Of a DNA stretch of 64,000 bases, positions 8,043-16,440 are shown piece after piece. A model generated the notes under the pieces. The model saw nothing but the letters and a program-made list of their open reading frames with translations. It ran no database searches and was not told the DNA's origin. The stretch is taken from NCBI GenBank assembly GCA_030813035.1, contig JAUSTV010000008.1; one strand, 5' to 3'. The stretch's first letter is position 1. The number at the start of each line of letters is the position of its first letter. The position numbers were made by a program, and so were the translations under genes. The DNA comes from Bacillus_BA fengqiuensis. GTDB lineage: Bacteria; Bacillota; Bacilli; Bacillales; Bacillaceae_H.

Positions 8043-10196
8043 TTATGTTTGAAATAAAACGAGGGCGCTGACAGGAGGAACAGTTATATCCGTCTTCTTG
8101 ATGATGCCGCATGGTTTAGTACCTGCATATCGATCATCGGCGGCGATATGCCATATTCCCTCTCCTTCCAGAGAAAAAGCTTGAGCAGAAGTGTCCTGGT
8201 TGAAGGCGGCCATAATGGCAGACCATGGACCATATTCCTTCACATTTGATAATTGATAAACAATTAGGTGATCATTTGTATCTAAAAAAGAGAAATGTCT
8301 GCGAATGGATGGGGCGTTTGAAAAACGAAAAGCCCCATGATGTTTTCTAATCGAAATAATCCCTTTTATATATTCAACATCCTCCATAAAGGCGTATTGT
8401 CGATCCCAATCCAGCTGATTAATATGATCAGGAGATTGATAACTATTTTCCACCCCTTGCTTTGTCCGGTAAAACTCCTGTCCGCTATGAAGAAACGGAA
8501 TGCCTTGTGACAATAATACCATCGTTGTTGCAAGTCTCTGTCTCTTCCTCAAGATCACTTCGTCTTCAAAGTCATTACATTTGCGAAGTTTATCCCATAA
8601 AGTATGGTTATCATGGGATTCTACATAATTGATGGTTTGATTCGGATGGCAAAATAAGCCTTTTTCACCTTTACTCAATGCAATGCTGCCAGCAATGGAC
8701 TGCTTAACGTCTCCCTTCCGATGAGTATGTCCAAGCGCAAAACCTCGGTCATATAAGTTAAAAGTACTTCCTTTTACACAATCGCGAAACCGATCATTAA
8801 AATGGGCAATTCTTGGCATTAAAACAGCGTTTTGGATAGTGGCTTTCCGCTCATGAGATAAGGGGGTATTCAAATCCCACCCTTCTCCAAATACCATAAT
8901 AGAAGGATCGATTTCGTCAATCTTAATCCGAATTTCCTTCATCGTTTCAACATCTAAAATGCCCATTAAATCAAACCTGAAACCATCTACATTGTATTCC
9001 TTTAACCAGAACAGGACTGAATCAACAATGAACTTTCTGGCCATAGATCTTTCTGACGCAAAATCATTGCCGACTCCTGTGCCGTTAGAAGGCATACCGT
9101 GTTGGTCATGACGAAAAAAGTAGCCGGGAACCAATTGTTCAAATGACGACTCCTCCCTGATGAATACATGATTAAACACAACATCTACAATGACTCGAAG
9201 CCCATTTTCATGAAAGGCATTGACCGCTTCTTTCAACTCTTTTATCCGCATATATGGATCATGGGGATTCAAGGCATAGCTTCCTTCAGGCACTTGAAAA
9301 TAAAGAGGATTATACCCCCAGTTATAGCTTTTTTCAGGCTGAAGTTCATCTACTCCCCCAAAATCATTGACAGGAAGAAGTTCCACATGGGTAACCCCAA
9401 GGTCTTTTAAATAATCCAGCCCGGTTACTTGGCCTTTACTCCCCCGTGTCCCCTCCTCAGTCAGCCCCTTGTATTTTCCCTTTTGCTTGATTCCGCTATG
9501 GGGGTGGATAGAAAAATCTCTTATATGCATTTCATAAATAATCGCATCTGTTTCATATTGCATCGGAGGACGTGCTGTTGCAGTGATATCGGTTTTTCTT
9601 AAATCCACCACTACACCGTACCGGCTGTTCGCTGTCAGCGCTTTTGCATAAGGGTCGTTCGCTTCACGCCATATGCCGTTCACATAAACCATAAAAACGT
9701 AATAGCAGCCTTCTGCGTTTTCCATCACCGAACAACTCCATACACCTTGCGGCTCCCGAATCATCCCCACTTCTTTTTCTCTTCCCGTTTTCGGATCTAT
9801 GATCTTGACTCTCGCTTTTGTAGCCGTCGGGGCCCAAACTTTAAATGTACTCTTTTCGGGTATATAGGTTACGCCAAGGTCATTCCCCGTGTAATGGAAC
9901 ATCGAATCAAACTCATCGGTGCGAATGACAGCTCCAATTTGCAAATCGGTTTGTGCCCCATACTCATCCATCACCTGATACTCTTGCCCAATCTGAACAT
10001 AAAAACTAAGGGGACACTCATATTTAATATAATCCGGCAAATCGGTTTTTTTGTTAAAAACAAGCGGTTCTTTCTGGTCAATTCCCGTTAGATAAAATGA
10101 CCGAATGTGTCCCCCGGCATATGTTTTTGGAACTAACACCACAATGAGATCGATCCGATCCAAATAAGCTTCAAATAAACGTCGATCCTTTGTCAC
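8043..10196 (-). CDS. amyX: Type I pullulanase
   Basis: 717 residues with no signal peptide, so intracellular debranching of alpha-1,6 links in glycogen or pullulan. After an N-terminal region and a CBM48-like domain (about 110-200) comes the pullulanase signature YNWGYNP, then the four GH13 regions: DVVFNH, GFRFDLMGI (nucleophile Asp), VFGEGWD (acid Glu) and NYVESHDNHTLWD. Start is GTG at 10196 after AAGGAGGAGG. It lies between ytmP and ytlQ as in B. subtilis. Confidence 0.95.
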   Translation of the reverse strand: MTKDRRLFEAYLDRIDLIVVLVPKTYAGGHIRSFYLTGIDQKEPLVFNKKTDLPDYIKYECPLSFYVQIGQEYQVMDEYGAQTDLQIGAVIRTDEFDSMFHYTGNDLGVTYIPEKSTFKVWAPTATKARVKIIDPKTGREKEVGMIREPQGVWSCSVMENAEGCYYVFMVYVNGIWREANDPYAKALTANSRYGVVVDLRKTDITATARPPMQYETDAIIYEMHIRDFSIHPHSGIKQKGKYKGLTEEGTRGSKGQVTGLDYLKDLGVTHVELLPVNDFGGVDELQPEKSYNWGYNPLYFQVPEGSYALNPHDPYMRIKELKEAVNAFHENGLRVIVDVVFNHVFIREESSFEQLVPGYFFRHDQHGMPSNGTGVGNDFASERSMARKFIVDSVLFWLKEYNVDGFRFDLMGILDVETMKEIRIKIDEIDPSIMVFGEGWDLNTPLSHERKATIQNAVLMPRIAHFNDRFRDCVKGSTFNLYDRGFALGHTHRKGDVKQSIAGSIALSKGEKGLFCHPNQTINYVESHDNHTLWDKLRKCNDFEDEVILRKRQRLATTMVLLSQGIPFLHSGQEFYRTKQGVENSYQSPDHINQLDWDRQYAFMEDVEYIKGIISIRKHHGAFRFSNAPSIRRHFSFLDTNDHLIVYQLSNVKEYGPWSAIMAAFNQDTSAQAFSLEGEGIWHIAADDRYAGTKPCGIIKKTDITVPPVSALVLFQT

Positions 10197-10202
10197 TCAA
10201 TC

Positions 10203-10502
10203 CTCCTCCTTTCAGACAACGGTTATTTATTCATTCAAAAAGAAAACGAAACGTTAGAATATCATTTAAAGCGCTTGCAAATATCTTATCTTAAAGATGC
10301 CGGTTTCGTGATTCCTTACATTTCAAAAACAGAGCTTTTATCGTTACCCCGCAATCTTATAGCACTATTTGGAAGGGAACTGCCTGTTCAAGTTTCCAGC
10401 ATGTTAAATAAACGTCATCATTATTATTTTCCTATCACTTATTTATATGAGCAACTAAACCACGGGCAAGTTGTCCGCCTGATTGAACAGCAATCTTCGT
10501 GA
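10203..10502 (+). pseudogene. Unidentified gene remnant (C-terminal-like open frame)
   Basis: An uninterrupted frame of about 100 codons overlaps the amyX leader region and ends at 10502. It has no ATG or ribosome site at its beginning; the first candidate start is a TTG at 10275. The peptide looks protein-like (YLKDAGFVIPYIS, then ALFGRELPVQVSS and YYFPITYLYEQLNHGQ), which suggests the tail of a larger gene whose front was lost. I do not recognise the family. It is followed by repeat B copy 1. Confidence 0.35.
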
Positions 10503-10536
10503 GCTTTCAAGGCTGTCTTATAAATCTCCAATTAAT

Positions 10537-10646
10537 AAAGGCCCTGTCATGTTCAACCCTTTGATTTTACTGGATTTTCGTGACAGGGTCTTTCAGGAGG
10601 ATGACTCGAAAGGGTTGATTTTTACCCTTTCGAGTCATCCTCTTTA
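10537..10646. repeat. Repeat family B (two-hairpin element), copy 1
   Basis: Hairpin 1 has CCCTGTCA/TGACAGGG arms around a loop containing TTGATTTTACTGGAT. Hairpin 2 has GAGGATGACTCGAAAGGGT/ACCCTTTCGAGTCATCCTC arms. The other copies are at 20.5, 24.2 and 32.6 kb. The right arm also encodes the last residues and stop of ytlQ on the other strand. Confidence 0.8.
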
Positions 10647-11608
10647 TCTAATTCTTCATCCATTATTTGAAGGGAAGTAGTTTGGCTGTTTGCAAGCAAA
10701 GCCTGTGCGGCTTTTAATTGAACGTGCTTTAAGGGGGAAGACAATTGACGCAGCTGCGCAAACCATTGTGAATAATTACGTTTATCAATCATTTGGATCC
10801 CATACGGTACACTAGGACAATCAATAAATCCATTGCGATTTAAAATCACTTTATGGATGGGAAAATCGACGTTGTTCCTTTCATACAATTTGCGTACAAT
10901 TTGTTCCATTCTATTTAATCCAATCAACGGATTTAGCACTTTCCTTTGTGTTTTTCCGATTAACTCATTCCAAAAGCGTTCTTTCGAATATTGGAATACA
11001 CTTCCTTCCTTCCCTTCAAGAAGGGAAATGCACCACGTTTCCGTAGGGCTGACTAAAATAATGTCGGTTTCCACCGGTGCCTTTTTCACTAGAAAAATCG
11101 GTTTATAAAGAACAAGGTATGTATCTGGAAATCGCTGCAAAAAATATTTCAAGGCATCGTCATAGTAAAAATGTCGATCTGGACGGGACTGTTCCCACAA
11201 AGTAGAGCTCGCCCATTTTAGCTGAAAATCAAACAAATTATCTAAAAACAGCACTTTTAAATCATCGATGGTTTTTGGCTCTGTGGTAAATGCATTTAAA
11301 AATGACTCTTCCTCTGAGGAAGAAATGAACTCATCTAAATTCCCCTCTTCCATTGGTGAATCAGGCTGCTTTCCCCTTTTTAACAAGCCTCTTAATAGTT
11401 GGATAACCGGCTTTTTACTCGGCTGTTCCGGCTCTTCAATAATGGTGGGCCCCGTAAAACCGAAATCTCGAAGAAGATGGCCACTTTCAAATGCCGTTTT
11501 AACACTTTGCCAGTTCTTTTTCTTTAAGCGAATATATTGAGCTGGATAATGATAAATATCTTTTTCATAACGAGAAACATAGTCTTGCAGTTTAATCAAT
11601 TGTGCCAT
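10622..11608 (-). CDS. ytlQ: YtlQ, conserved protein of unknown function
   Basis: 328 residues with no signal peptide or transmembrane segment; an acidic linker (about residues 60-110, rich in E and P) splits it into a short N-terminal and a longer C-terminal part. Identification as YtlQ is from position between amyX and ytlP. A nuclease-related domain is possible but no catalytic motif is certain. Its last residues (KEDDSKG) and stop lie inside the repeat B hairpin, so the natural C-terminus may have been replaced by the repeat. Confidence 0.65.
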   Translation of the reverse strand: MAQLIKLQDYVSRYEKDIYHYPAQYIRLKKKNWQSVKTAFESGHLLRDFGFTGPTIIEEPEQPSKKPVIQLLRGLLKRGKQPDSPMEEGNLDEFISSSEEESFLNAFTTEPKTIDDLKVLFLDNLFDFQLKWASSTLWEQSRPDRHFYYDDALKYFLQRFPDTYLVLYKPIFLVKKAPVETDIILVSPTETWCISLLEGKEGSVFQYSKERFWNELIGKTQRKVLNPLIGLNRMEQIVRKLYERNNVDFPIHKVILNRNGFIDCPSVPYGIQMIDKRNYSQWFAQLRQLSSPLKHVQLKAAQALLANSQTTSLQIMDEELDKEDDSKG

Positions 11609-11689
11609 AAATTGTCAATCTCCTAATTGTAATTACAGCATTCGCCCATGCATTTCTTATAATCAATATTAAACATTAACAAAAAAATA

Positions 11690-11905
11690 ACAATACCAAA
11701 GATGCTCGCAGCCATAGTAACAAACAAGGGAAGGAAGTAAGGAGCCGGCTATCTCCCTGTAAAGGAAAACTTCTATCCATGGGGAACTAGACGGCGAGAC
11801 TGGCGAAGTGCGTGGATGTATAAAGCGCTGCAGCAGGACTTTGCGTTTTTAACCTTTGTTTCTTAGCCCGTCTCGTTTTTAGTCTTCATCCCGCCCCTTA
11901 CTTGC
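11690..11905. repeat. Degenerate repeat-like stretch between ytlQ and ytlP
   Basis: This non-coding stretch carries AAGGAAAACTTCTATCCATGGGG, which resembles the end of repeat family A read in reverse, and a GACGGCGAGAC block with a complementary GTCTCGT-containing partner about 80 nt on. It looks like a decayed repeat; no gene was found in the 356-nt gap. Confidence 0.35.
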
Positions 11906-11964
11906 ATCCTTCCGTTTATACACTCGGGAACCGAAAAACAAATAGGGCGCTGAATCCGCCTTCT

Positions 11965-12564
11965 TCACTCCCCATCCTTTCCCAACAACTCAAATGTATG
12001 AACCGGTTCATAACGCGGCATACGGTCCAAATGAATTTGAAATAAGTGAAAATGACTGACATGAAAAGAGAGCTGATTCTTAGGGACAATACTGTCATCT
12101 CCGTATATTTCAGAAGGAAACACCGACTCTCCCCTCCATTGCTTGGCAATGGTAATATGCGGGCGATAAGGCCGCTGATCTAATCGGAAGCCCAGATGTT
12201 GACATTGGGAAGCGATATTTGCTTGCAACTGCTTTAAAAGGGGGCTTTCATTAACTCCAAGCCACAATACTCTTGGACTTTCGGATTTTCCGAAACCTTG
12301 GAGGGAGGAGAGCTGCAAATCAAAGCCCGGATGAGTGCCCGCGGTTTTTATAAGCCTTTCTACCAATGAGTCTTTTTGCTGTTGAGAGGTGCTTCCCAAA
12401 AACAGAAGCGTGATATGATAATCTCCATTCCCCACCCATGTCTTAAAGGGAAGAGCTTCTTTCGAACGCTGTCTCCAAGAGAATAAAAAATCCTGAATAT
12501 CTTTGGGTATGCTTAAACCGATAAAATAATGCGGATTCTGTGCCAATCCATTCACCTGCTTCAT
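11965..12564 (-). CDS. thpR: RNA 2',3'-cyclic phosphodiesterase (2H family)
   Basis: 199 residues with the two hallmark H-x-T/S-x motifs: HITLLFLG (near residue 47) and RPHITIAKQW (near residue 129), both on the expected 2H fold. The family opens 2',3'-cyclic phosphates at RNA ends; the B. subtilis ortholog is YtlP. ATG start; the N-terminus FIGLSIPKDIQDFL fits the family. It lies downstream of the pepV/repeat region and upstream of ytlQ. Confidence 0.92.
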   Translation of the reverse strand: MKQVNGLAQNPHYFIGLSIPKDIQDFLFSWRQRSKEALPFKTWVGNGDYHITLLFLGSTSQQQKDSLVERLIKTAGTHPGFDLQLSSLQGFGKSESPRVLWLGVNESPLLKQLQANIASQCQHLGFRLDQRPYRPHITIAKQWRGESVFPSEIYGDDSIVPKNQLSFHVSHFHLFQIHLDRMPRYEPVHTFELLGKDGE

Positions 12565-12684
12565 CTTTTTATAGTTTCATTTCAAACGCGTTATTGCAGT
12601 CCATGTTAAGCTCGAAATTAAACTAAACAAAAAAACTCACCTTTTATTGTTTTCCATCTTTTTTAAAATAATATCCCCATCCAC

Positions 12685-12730
12685 ATAAGCAGTGGGCAAG
12701 CTCCCTCATAGGTTCTTGCCCACTGCTTAT
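12685..12730. repeat. Repeat family D hairpin, copy 2
   Basis: ATAAGCAGTGGGCAAG pairs with CTTGCCCACTGCTTAT. Compared with the copy at 4647-4692, both arms change together (GGTTGG to AGTGGG), so pairing is kept while the loop stays similar. Confidence 0.65.
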
Positions 12731-12777
12731 ACAAAGATCTTTCCAATGGACTCAAGGTGCAAAACAGAAAGGCCTTC

Positions 12778-13084
12778 ATCCCCCCACTGATGGTTAGCTA
12801 GGCCCGCACGATGCGGGTCACACGGACGTCGCCGCAGGACGCGGCGGTGTTAGTCTGTGTTCTCATGTTCGGGCTTTTACAGGAGAAAGCGTAGCGACTG
12901 CTCAGGGGCGACAAGCAAAAGATCAGCCTTGGCGTGGCGCTGTTTGCCATAGAAAGAATGAGCTTTTGACCTCGAACCCCTAGGAGCCGCAGCTAGATTA
13001 CGCGCAGTTATCCCCACTTAGACTTCTACGATTTCTCTCAAGTGTTAAAGTGGGGGTCTTACTGCCCGTTAATGCGGGATAAAA
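12778..13084. repeat. Repeat family A, long copy with nested insertion
   Basis: Read on the minus strand it has the same order as the copies at 38.6 and 52.0 kb: TTATCCCGCATTAACGGGCAG end, paired ACCCCCACTT/AAGTGGGG arms, CCGCGTCCTGCGG hairpin, ACCCGCATCGTGCGGG hairpin, and a CATCAGTGGGGG end. Between GATAACTGCGCGTAA and TAAAAGCCCGA about 120 nt of another repeat type (12881-12999, containing TAGGAGCCGCAGCTAGA) is inserted. No coding potential is supported in this 520-nt gap. Confidence 0.75.
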
Positions 13085-14494
13085 CTATTTGGCTAGTTCA
13101 TAGATAGCCTGTGCATAAATGGCGGTCGCTTTTAACATGTCTTCAATGATGATATATTCATCCTTTTGATGGGCCAACTCTTCTCTGCCAGGGAAAAGCG
13201 GTCCGAAGGCTACGCCGGCTTTTAGGGCACGAGCATAAGTGCCTCCTCCTATGGAAAGCAGTGTTGCCTCTTCTCCGGTTTGCTCTGTATATACTTTTTG
13301 CAATACTTTAATTAACTCATGTTCTTGATCTACATGGTGCGGCTTGGAATTCGAGAAGTCCCCCACTGTCATCTGATGGGGAGCGCTCGTTTTGCGAATG
13401 GTTTCAATCGTTTTTTCAATATCCGCTGTCACCGGATAACGCGTATTAATCCCCGCTTTTCCACCATTTTCTTTATCATACTGAAGAATACCGACATTCA
13501 TGGTCAAATCTCCCGTAATATCGTCCCTGTAGCTTACGTTGAGCTTTGTACCAGTTGTATCACCCACAAAATATCGTTGGACATACCCGATAAACTGCCC
13601 GGCCTTCTCATCTAGGGGCAATGTATGCAAAAACTCTGTTAAAATCACTCCTGCATTTTTCCCTTTTTCGGGCACGCTTCCATGGGCCGATACACCTTCA
13701 AGCTGTAAAGTTACTTTTCCCTCTTCCATTATTGTACGCCCCTTCAACTTCTGTTTTTGAAGAAATGTGTCAAAAAGAGAAGAGACCTCAACAGACGCAT
13801 CATTGCTTGTTAAAACAGCTTCTGCAAAATCAGGAACCATATTATATCTTCTTCCTGATTGCAACGTATGTAATACAAGCTTTCCTTCTGCTGATAAATC
13901 GCTCTTTTGAATCAAATCAAAATCGGAAATTCCTTTTTCTGCATAGATGATAGGAAAGTCTGCATCTGGTGCGAATCCCATTGTCGGCATTTCTTCATGC
14001 TCGAAATAATGATCCACGCATTGCCAGCTGCTCTCTTCATCCGTTCCTAAAATGATGCGTACACGCTTGTTCAAAGGTAAATTCAGCTCTTTCACCAGCT
14101 TCATCGCATAATAAGCAGACATCGTCGGTCCTTTATCATCGATTGCCCCGCGAGCATAAATATTTCCTTCTCTAATTTCGGCTCCATAAGGATCCGATGA
14201 CCATCCATCACCTTCTGGAACGACATCCACATGACAAAGGATGCCAATTAACTCCTGCCCGCTTCCCATTTCAATGTGTCCTGCATACCCATCTACATTT
14301 TTGGTAATAAAGCCTTCTTTTTCTCCCAGTTGCAGCAAGTAAGTTAAAGCTTGATGAATCCCCTCTCCAAATGGCATTTCTGCAGTTTTAGTCGAATCGT
14401 CCAACACGCTTTTAATCCGTAAAAACTGTTGGGTATCTTGGATTATTTGCTCTTTTCGTTTTTCTACTTCTTTCATCCAATTAATGTTTTGCAC
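13085..14494 (-). CDS. pepV: Dipeptidase PepV (M20, Sapep-type)
   Basis: 469 residues, M20 metallopeptidase. Zinc ligands lie in GILCHVDVVPEGDGW (His-x-Asp), RGAIDDKGPTMSA (bridging Asp), LGTDEESSWQC (Glu pair) and a C-terminal HQKDEYI. An insertion lid domain sits in the middle. It is a cytosolic dipeptidase with broad specificity; the B. subtilis locus name is ytjP. Start is GTG at 14494 after AAGGAG. It is divergent from ytzE. Confidence 0.92.
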   Translation of the reverse strand: MQNINWMKEVEKRKEQIIQDTQQFLRIKSVLDDSTKTAEMPFGEGIHQALTYLLQLGEKEGFITKNVDGYAGHIEMGSGQELIGILCHVDVVPEGDGWSSDPYGAEIREGNIYARGAIDDKGPTMSAYYAMKLVKELNLPLNKRVRIILGTDEESSWQCVDHYFEHEEMPTMGFAPDADFPIIYAEKGISDFDLIQKSDLSAEGKLVLHTLQSGRRYNMVPDFAEAVLTSNDASVEVSSLFDTFLQKQKLKGRTIMEEGKVTLQLEGVSAHGSVPEKGKNAGVILTEFLHTLPLDEKAGQFIGYVQRYFVGDTTGTKLNVSYRDDITGDLTMNVGILQYDKENGGKAGINTRYPVTADIEKTIETIRKTSAPHQMTVGDFSNSKPHHVDQEHELIKVLQKVYTEQTGEEATLLSIGGGTYARALKAGVAFGPLFPGREELAHQKDEYIIIEDMLKATAIYAQAIYELAK

Positions 14495-14549
14495 CGCTCA
14501 ACTACTCCTTTTTATTATCTACTTTCTCACTTTATCACACTTTTTAAAT

Positions 14550-14600
14550 AAGGCTGTGTTAAAGTCTAATGTTAATTTTTGATTTATTCGTGCGAAATAG
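14550..14600. repeat. Repeat family C, partial copy
   Basis: AAGGCTGTGTTAAAGTCTAA followed by TTAATTTTTGATTTATTCGTG matches the left half of the copies at 6.4 and 34.5 kb; the right end is not found. The rest of the 393-nt pepV-ytzE gap is AT-rich with no gene. Confidence 0.5.
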
Positions 14601-14887
14601 CCAATAAAAAAACGAATATAGCCAAATTAATGGGTTTTATTAGTCTAAATTTTCAGTTTTTTTAATAAGATGTAACGAAAAACTACTTATAAAGGGGGTT
14701 TTTATAACAAAATTACATAATCATCTCATTTTTTTGTAAATATTGTGTTAATTTGTGCATTTGTCTTTTAATTTCCAGTTGTTTTTGTGTACAATATAAT
14801 TGTAGAAATTTTTACTTAAATTGTGCTTGACATCTGAGAGTGGGTAGTAAGCTTTGCCATGCGAAAAAACGATAAGGAAGTGGTTGT

Positions 14888-15109
14888 TTGAAACCTTCAA
14901 CTAACCGAATGCTGACTCGTATCAAAGCAGTCTACATGTTCATCCGCAAAAACGGAACAGTGACTACACAGGAACTGGTAGACGAATTTGGTATTACACC
15001 AAGAACCATTCAACGAGACCTTAATGTGTTAGCATATAACGACCTGGTACACAGCCCAAGCCGTGGCAGATGGGCAACTACAAGCAAAAAGGTTAAGATG
15101 TCGTCATAA
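14888..15109 (+). CDS. ytzE: DeoR-type HTH protein YtzE
   Basis: 73 residues made up almost entirely of a DeoR-family winged helix-turn-helix: TTQELVDEFGITPRTIQRDL, then NVLAYNDLVHSPSRG. It has no effector domain, so it is a stand-alone DNA-binding protein. TTG start with AAGGAAG 7 nt upstream; the N-terminus MKPSTNRMLTRIKAVYMF supports this start. It lies between pepV and rsuA. The regulon is unknown. Confidence 0.9.
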   Translation: MKPSTNRMLTRIKAVYMFIRKNGTVTTQELVDEFGITPRTIQRDLNVLAYNDLVHSPSRGRWATTSKKVKMSS

Positions 15110-15190
15110 TAAAATGGCAATGAAGTAAAAATGATATAAAGACAAACATTTCGTTACGGCACAACCGCATCATTAATGAAACAATGTAGA

Positions 15191-15225
15191 AAAGAACCTT
15201 TCATCGTAAAAGGTTCCTTTTTTCT
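15191..15225. terminator. Bidirectional terminator ytzE/rsuA
   Basis: AAAAGAACCTTT-CATCG-TAAAAGGTTCCTTTTTT: a hairpin with T-tracts in both directions between convergent genes. Confidence 0.8.
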
Positions 15226-15227
15226 GG

Positions 15228-15953
15228 CTACTTATCGCCCGGCATATATGATTGCAACGCCTCAACTTCTTCATCCGTCAGCTCTCTATATTCTCCAAGC
15301 TCAAGACTTTCATCTAACTCCAACGGCCCCATAGAAATCCTTTTCAAATATGTTACTTTTTTTCCGACCGCTTCAAACATCCGCTTCACTTGATGGAATT
15401 TTCCTTCGACAATGGTAAGTTCAATCTCTGATGTATGTCCACTCGATAAAATGATTAATTCTGCCGGCTTTGTCTTATAACCGTCATCTAACTCCACTCC
15501 TTGCCGAAAAGCTTCCGCATCCTCCTCCGTAACGGGAGAATTGATGTGGGCAAAATATGTTTTCGGGACATGCTTTTTCGGGGACAATAACTTATGTGAA
15601 AGCTGTCCGTCATTGGTTAACAATAAGAAGCCTTCCGTGTCCTTATCCAATCTTCCTACCGGAAAAGGCTCGTACACGGCATCCTCCAGCTCCAATAAAT
15701 CCACCACCGTTTTTTGATAAGAATCTTCCGTGGCTGAAATGACGCCTTGAGGTTTATTCATCATTAAATAAACAAATTCCCTATAAGACACCAGTTCTCC
15801 ATGCACCGTCACTTCCTGTTCGGCTGGATTTACGTGTGTTTTCGGATCTTTCACTACGGTTTCATCTACTTTGACCGCCCCGGACTTCAGCAATCCCTTT
15901 ACTTCTTTTCTGCTTCCATAGCCGACATTGGCCAGTAATTTATCAATTCTCAT
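15228..15953 (-). CDS. 16S rRNA pseudouridine synthase, RsuA/RluB family (YtzG)
   Basis: 241 residues: an N-terminal S4 RNA-binding domain (MRIDKLLANVGYGSRKEV) and a pseudouridine synthase domain with the catalytic motif GRLDKDTEGFLLLTNDG (Asp near residue 103). The family modifies rRNA, typically U516 of 16S rRNA for RsuA. It is cytosolic. The locus between ytzE and ytgP corresponds to ytzG in B. subtilis. Exact target not shown. Confidence 0.9.
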   Translation of the reverse strand: MRIDKLLANVGYGSRKEVKGLLKSGAVKVDETVVKDPKTHVNPAEQEVTVHGELVSYREFVYLMMNKPQGVISATEDSYQKTVVDLLELEDAVYEPFPVGRLDKDTEGFLLLTNDGQLSHKLLSPKKHVPKTYFAHINSPVTEEDAEAFRQGVELDDGYKTKPAELIILSSGHTSEIELTIVEGKFHQVKRMFEAVGKKVTYLKRISMGPLELDESLELGEYRELTDEEVEALQSYMPGDK

Positions 15954-16122
15954 TCCTACACCTCTACCTATGTAAATGTTACATCATATTGTACCACGGG
16001 ATTCTCTGAATTATCTTCCGCGGCACTCTTTTTTGCAAAACAGAAATAGGCATTTGCTCCATTCCACATCCACCCATTTCTCATACAATATGATGTAAAA
16101 ACTTAAAAAGGAGTGATTTTAC

Positions 16123-16398
16123 ATGTATCCTAACTTTTATGGTTCCGTGTATAATGTACCTCAAAATGCTTATGATCAGATGTATGAGGTGCCCCAACCT
16201 GTGTATGATCAATGGGATGATGGCCGCCAACAATTTCCAGGTCAACAATTTCCAGGTCAACAATTTCCGGGAGGAGGATTCGGTCAGCTTAACCAACGCT
16301 TAAATCGCATTGAAAGAACGCTAGAACGCCAGCAACGGCAAATAGACCGTCTTGATAACCGTGTCAACCGAATCGAGCGCAGATTAGGGATTTTTTGA
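16123..16398 (+). CDS. Small tandem-repeat, coiled-coil protein
   Basis: 91 residues. An N-terminal Tyr/Asn/Pro-rich part (MYPNFYGSVYNVPQNAYDQM), then three near-identical QQFPG pentamers in a row (residues 35-49) encoded by a nearly perfect 15-nt DNA repeat, then a strongly amphipathic Arg/Glu/Gln-rich helix with RIERTLERQQRQIDRLDNR. The composition resembles spore-coat-like or surface-structure proteins, but this is inference. A good AAGGAGTG ribosome site and a terminator support a real gene. Family not recognised. Confidence 0.75.
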   Translation: MYPNFYGSVYNVPQNAYDQMYEVPQPVYDQWDDGRQQFPGQQFPGQQFPGGGFGQLNQRLNRIERTLERQQRQIDRLDNRVNRIERRLGIF

Positions 16399-16400
16399 TG

Positions 16401-16440
16401 ATAAAAAAAGAAAGAGGAGCAGAACTCCTCTTTCTTTTTT
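16401..16440. terminator. Bidirectional terminator
   Basis: AAAAAAAGAAAGAGGAG-CAGAA-CTCCTCTTTCTTTTTT between the small repeat-protein gene and the convergent ytgP. The hairpin overlaps the ytgP stop region. Confidence 0.85.

Noticed and set aside
14820..14860. Sigma-A promoter for ytzE (TTGACA at about 14826)
   Set aside because: The -35 is good but no convincing -10 lies at 16-18 nt spacing, so the promoter was not listed.
16228..16275. CRISPR-like tandem repeat
   Set aside because: The 15-nt repeats are inside a coding frame (QQFPG units) with no spacers; no CRISPR array or cas gene was seen in the window.
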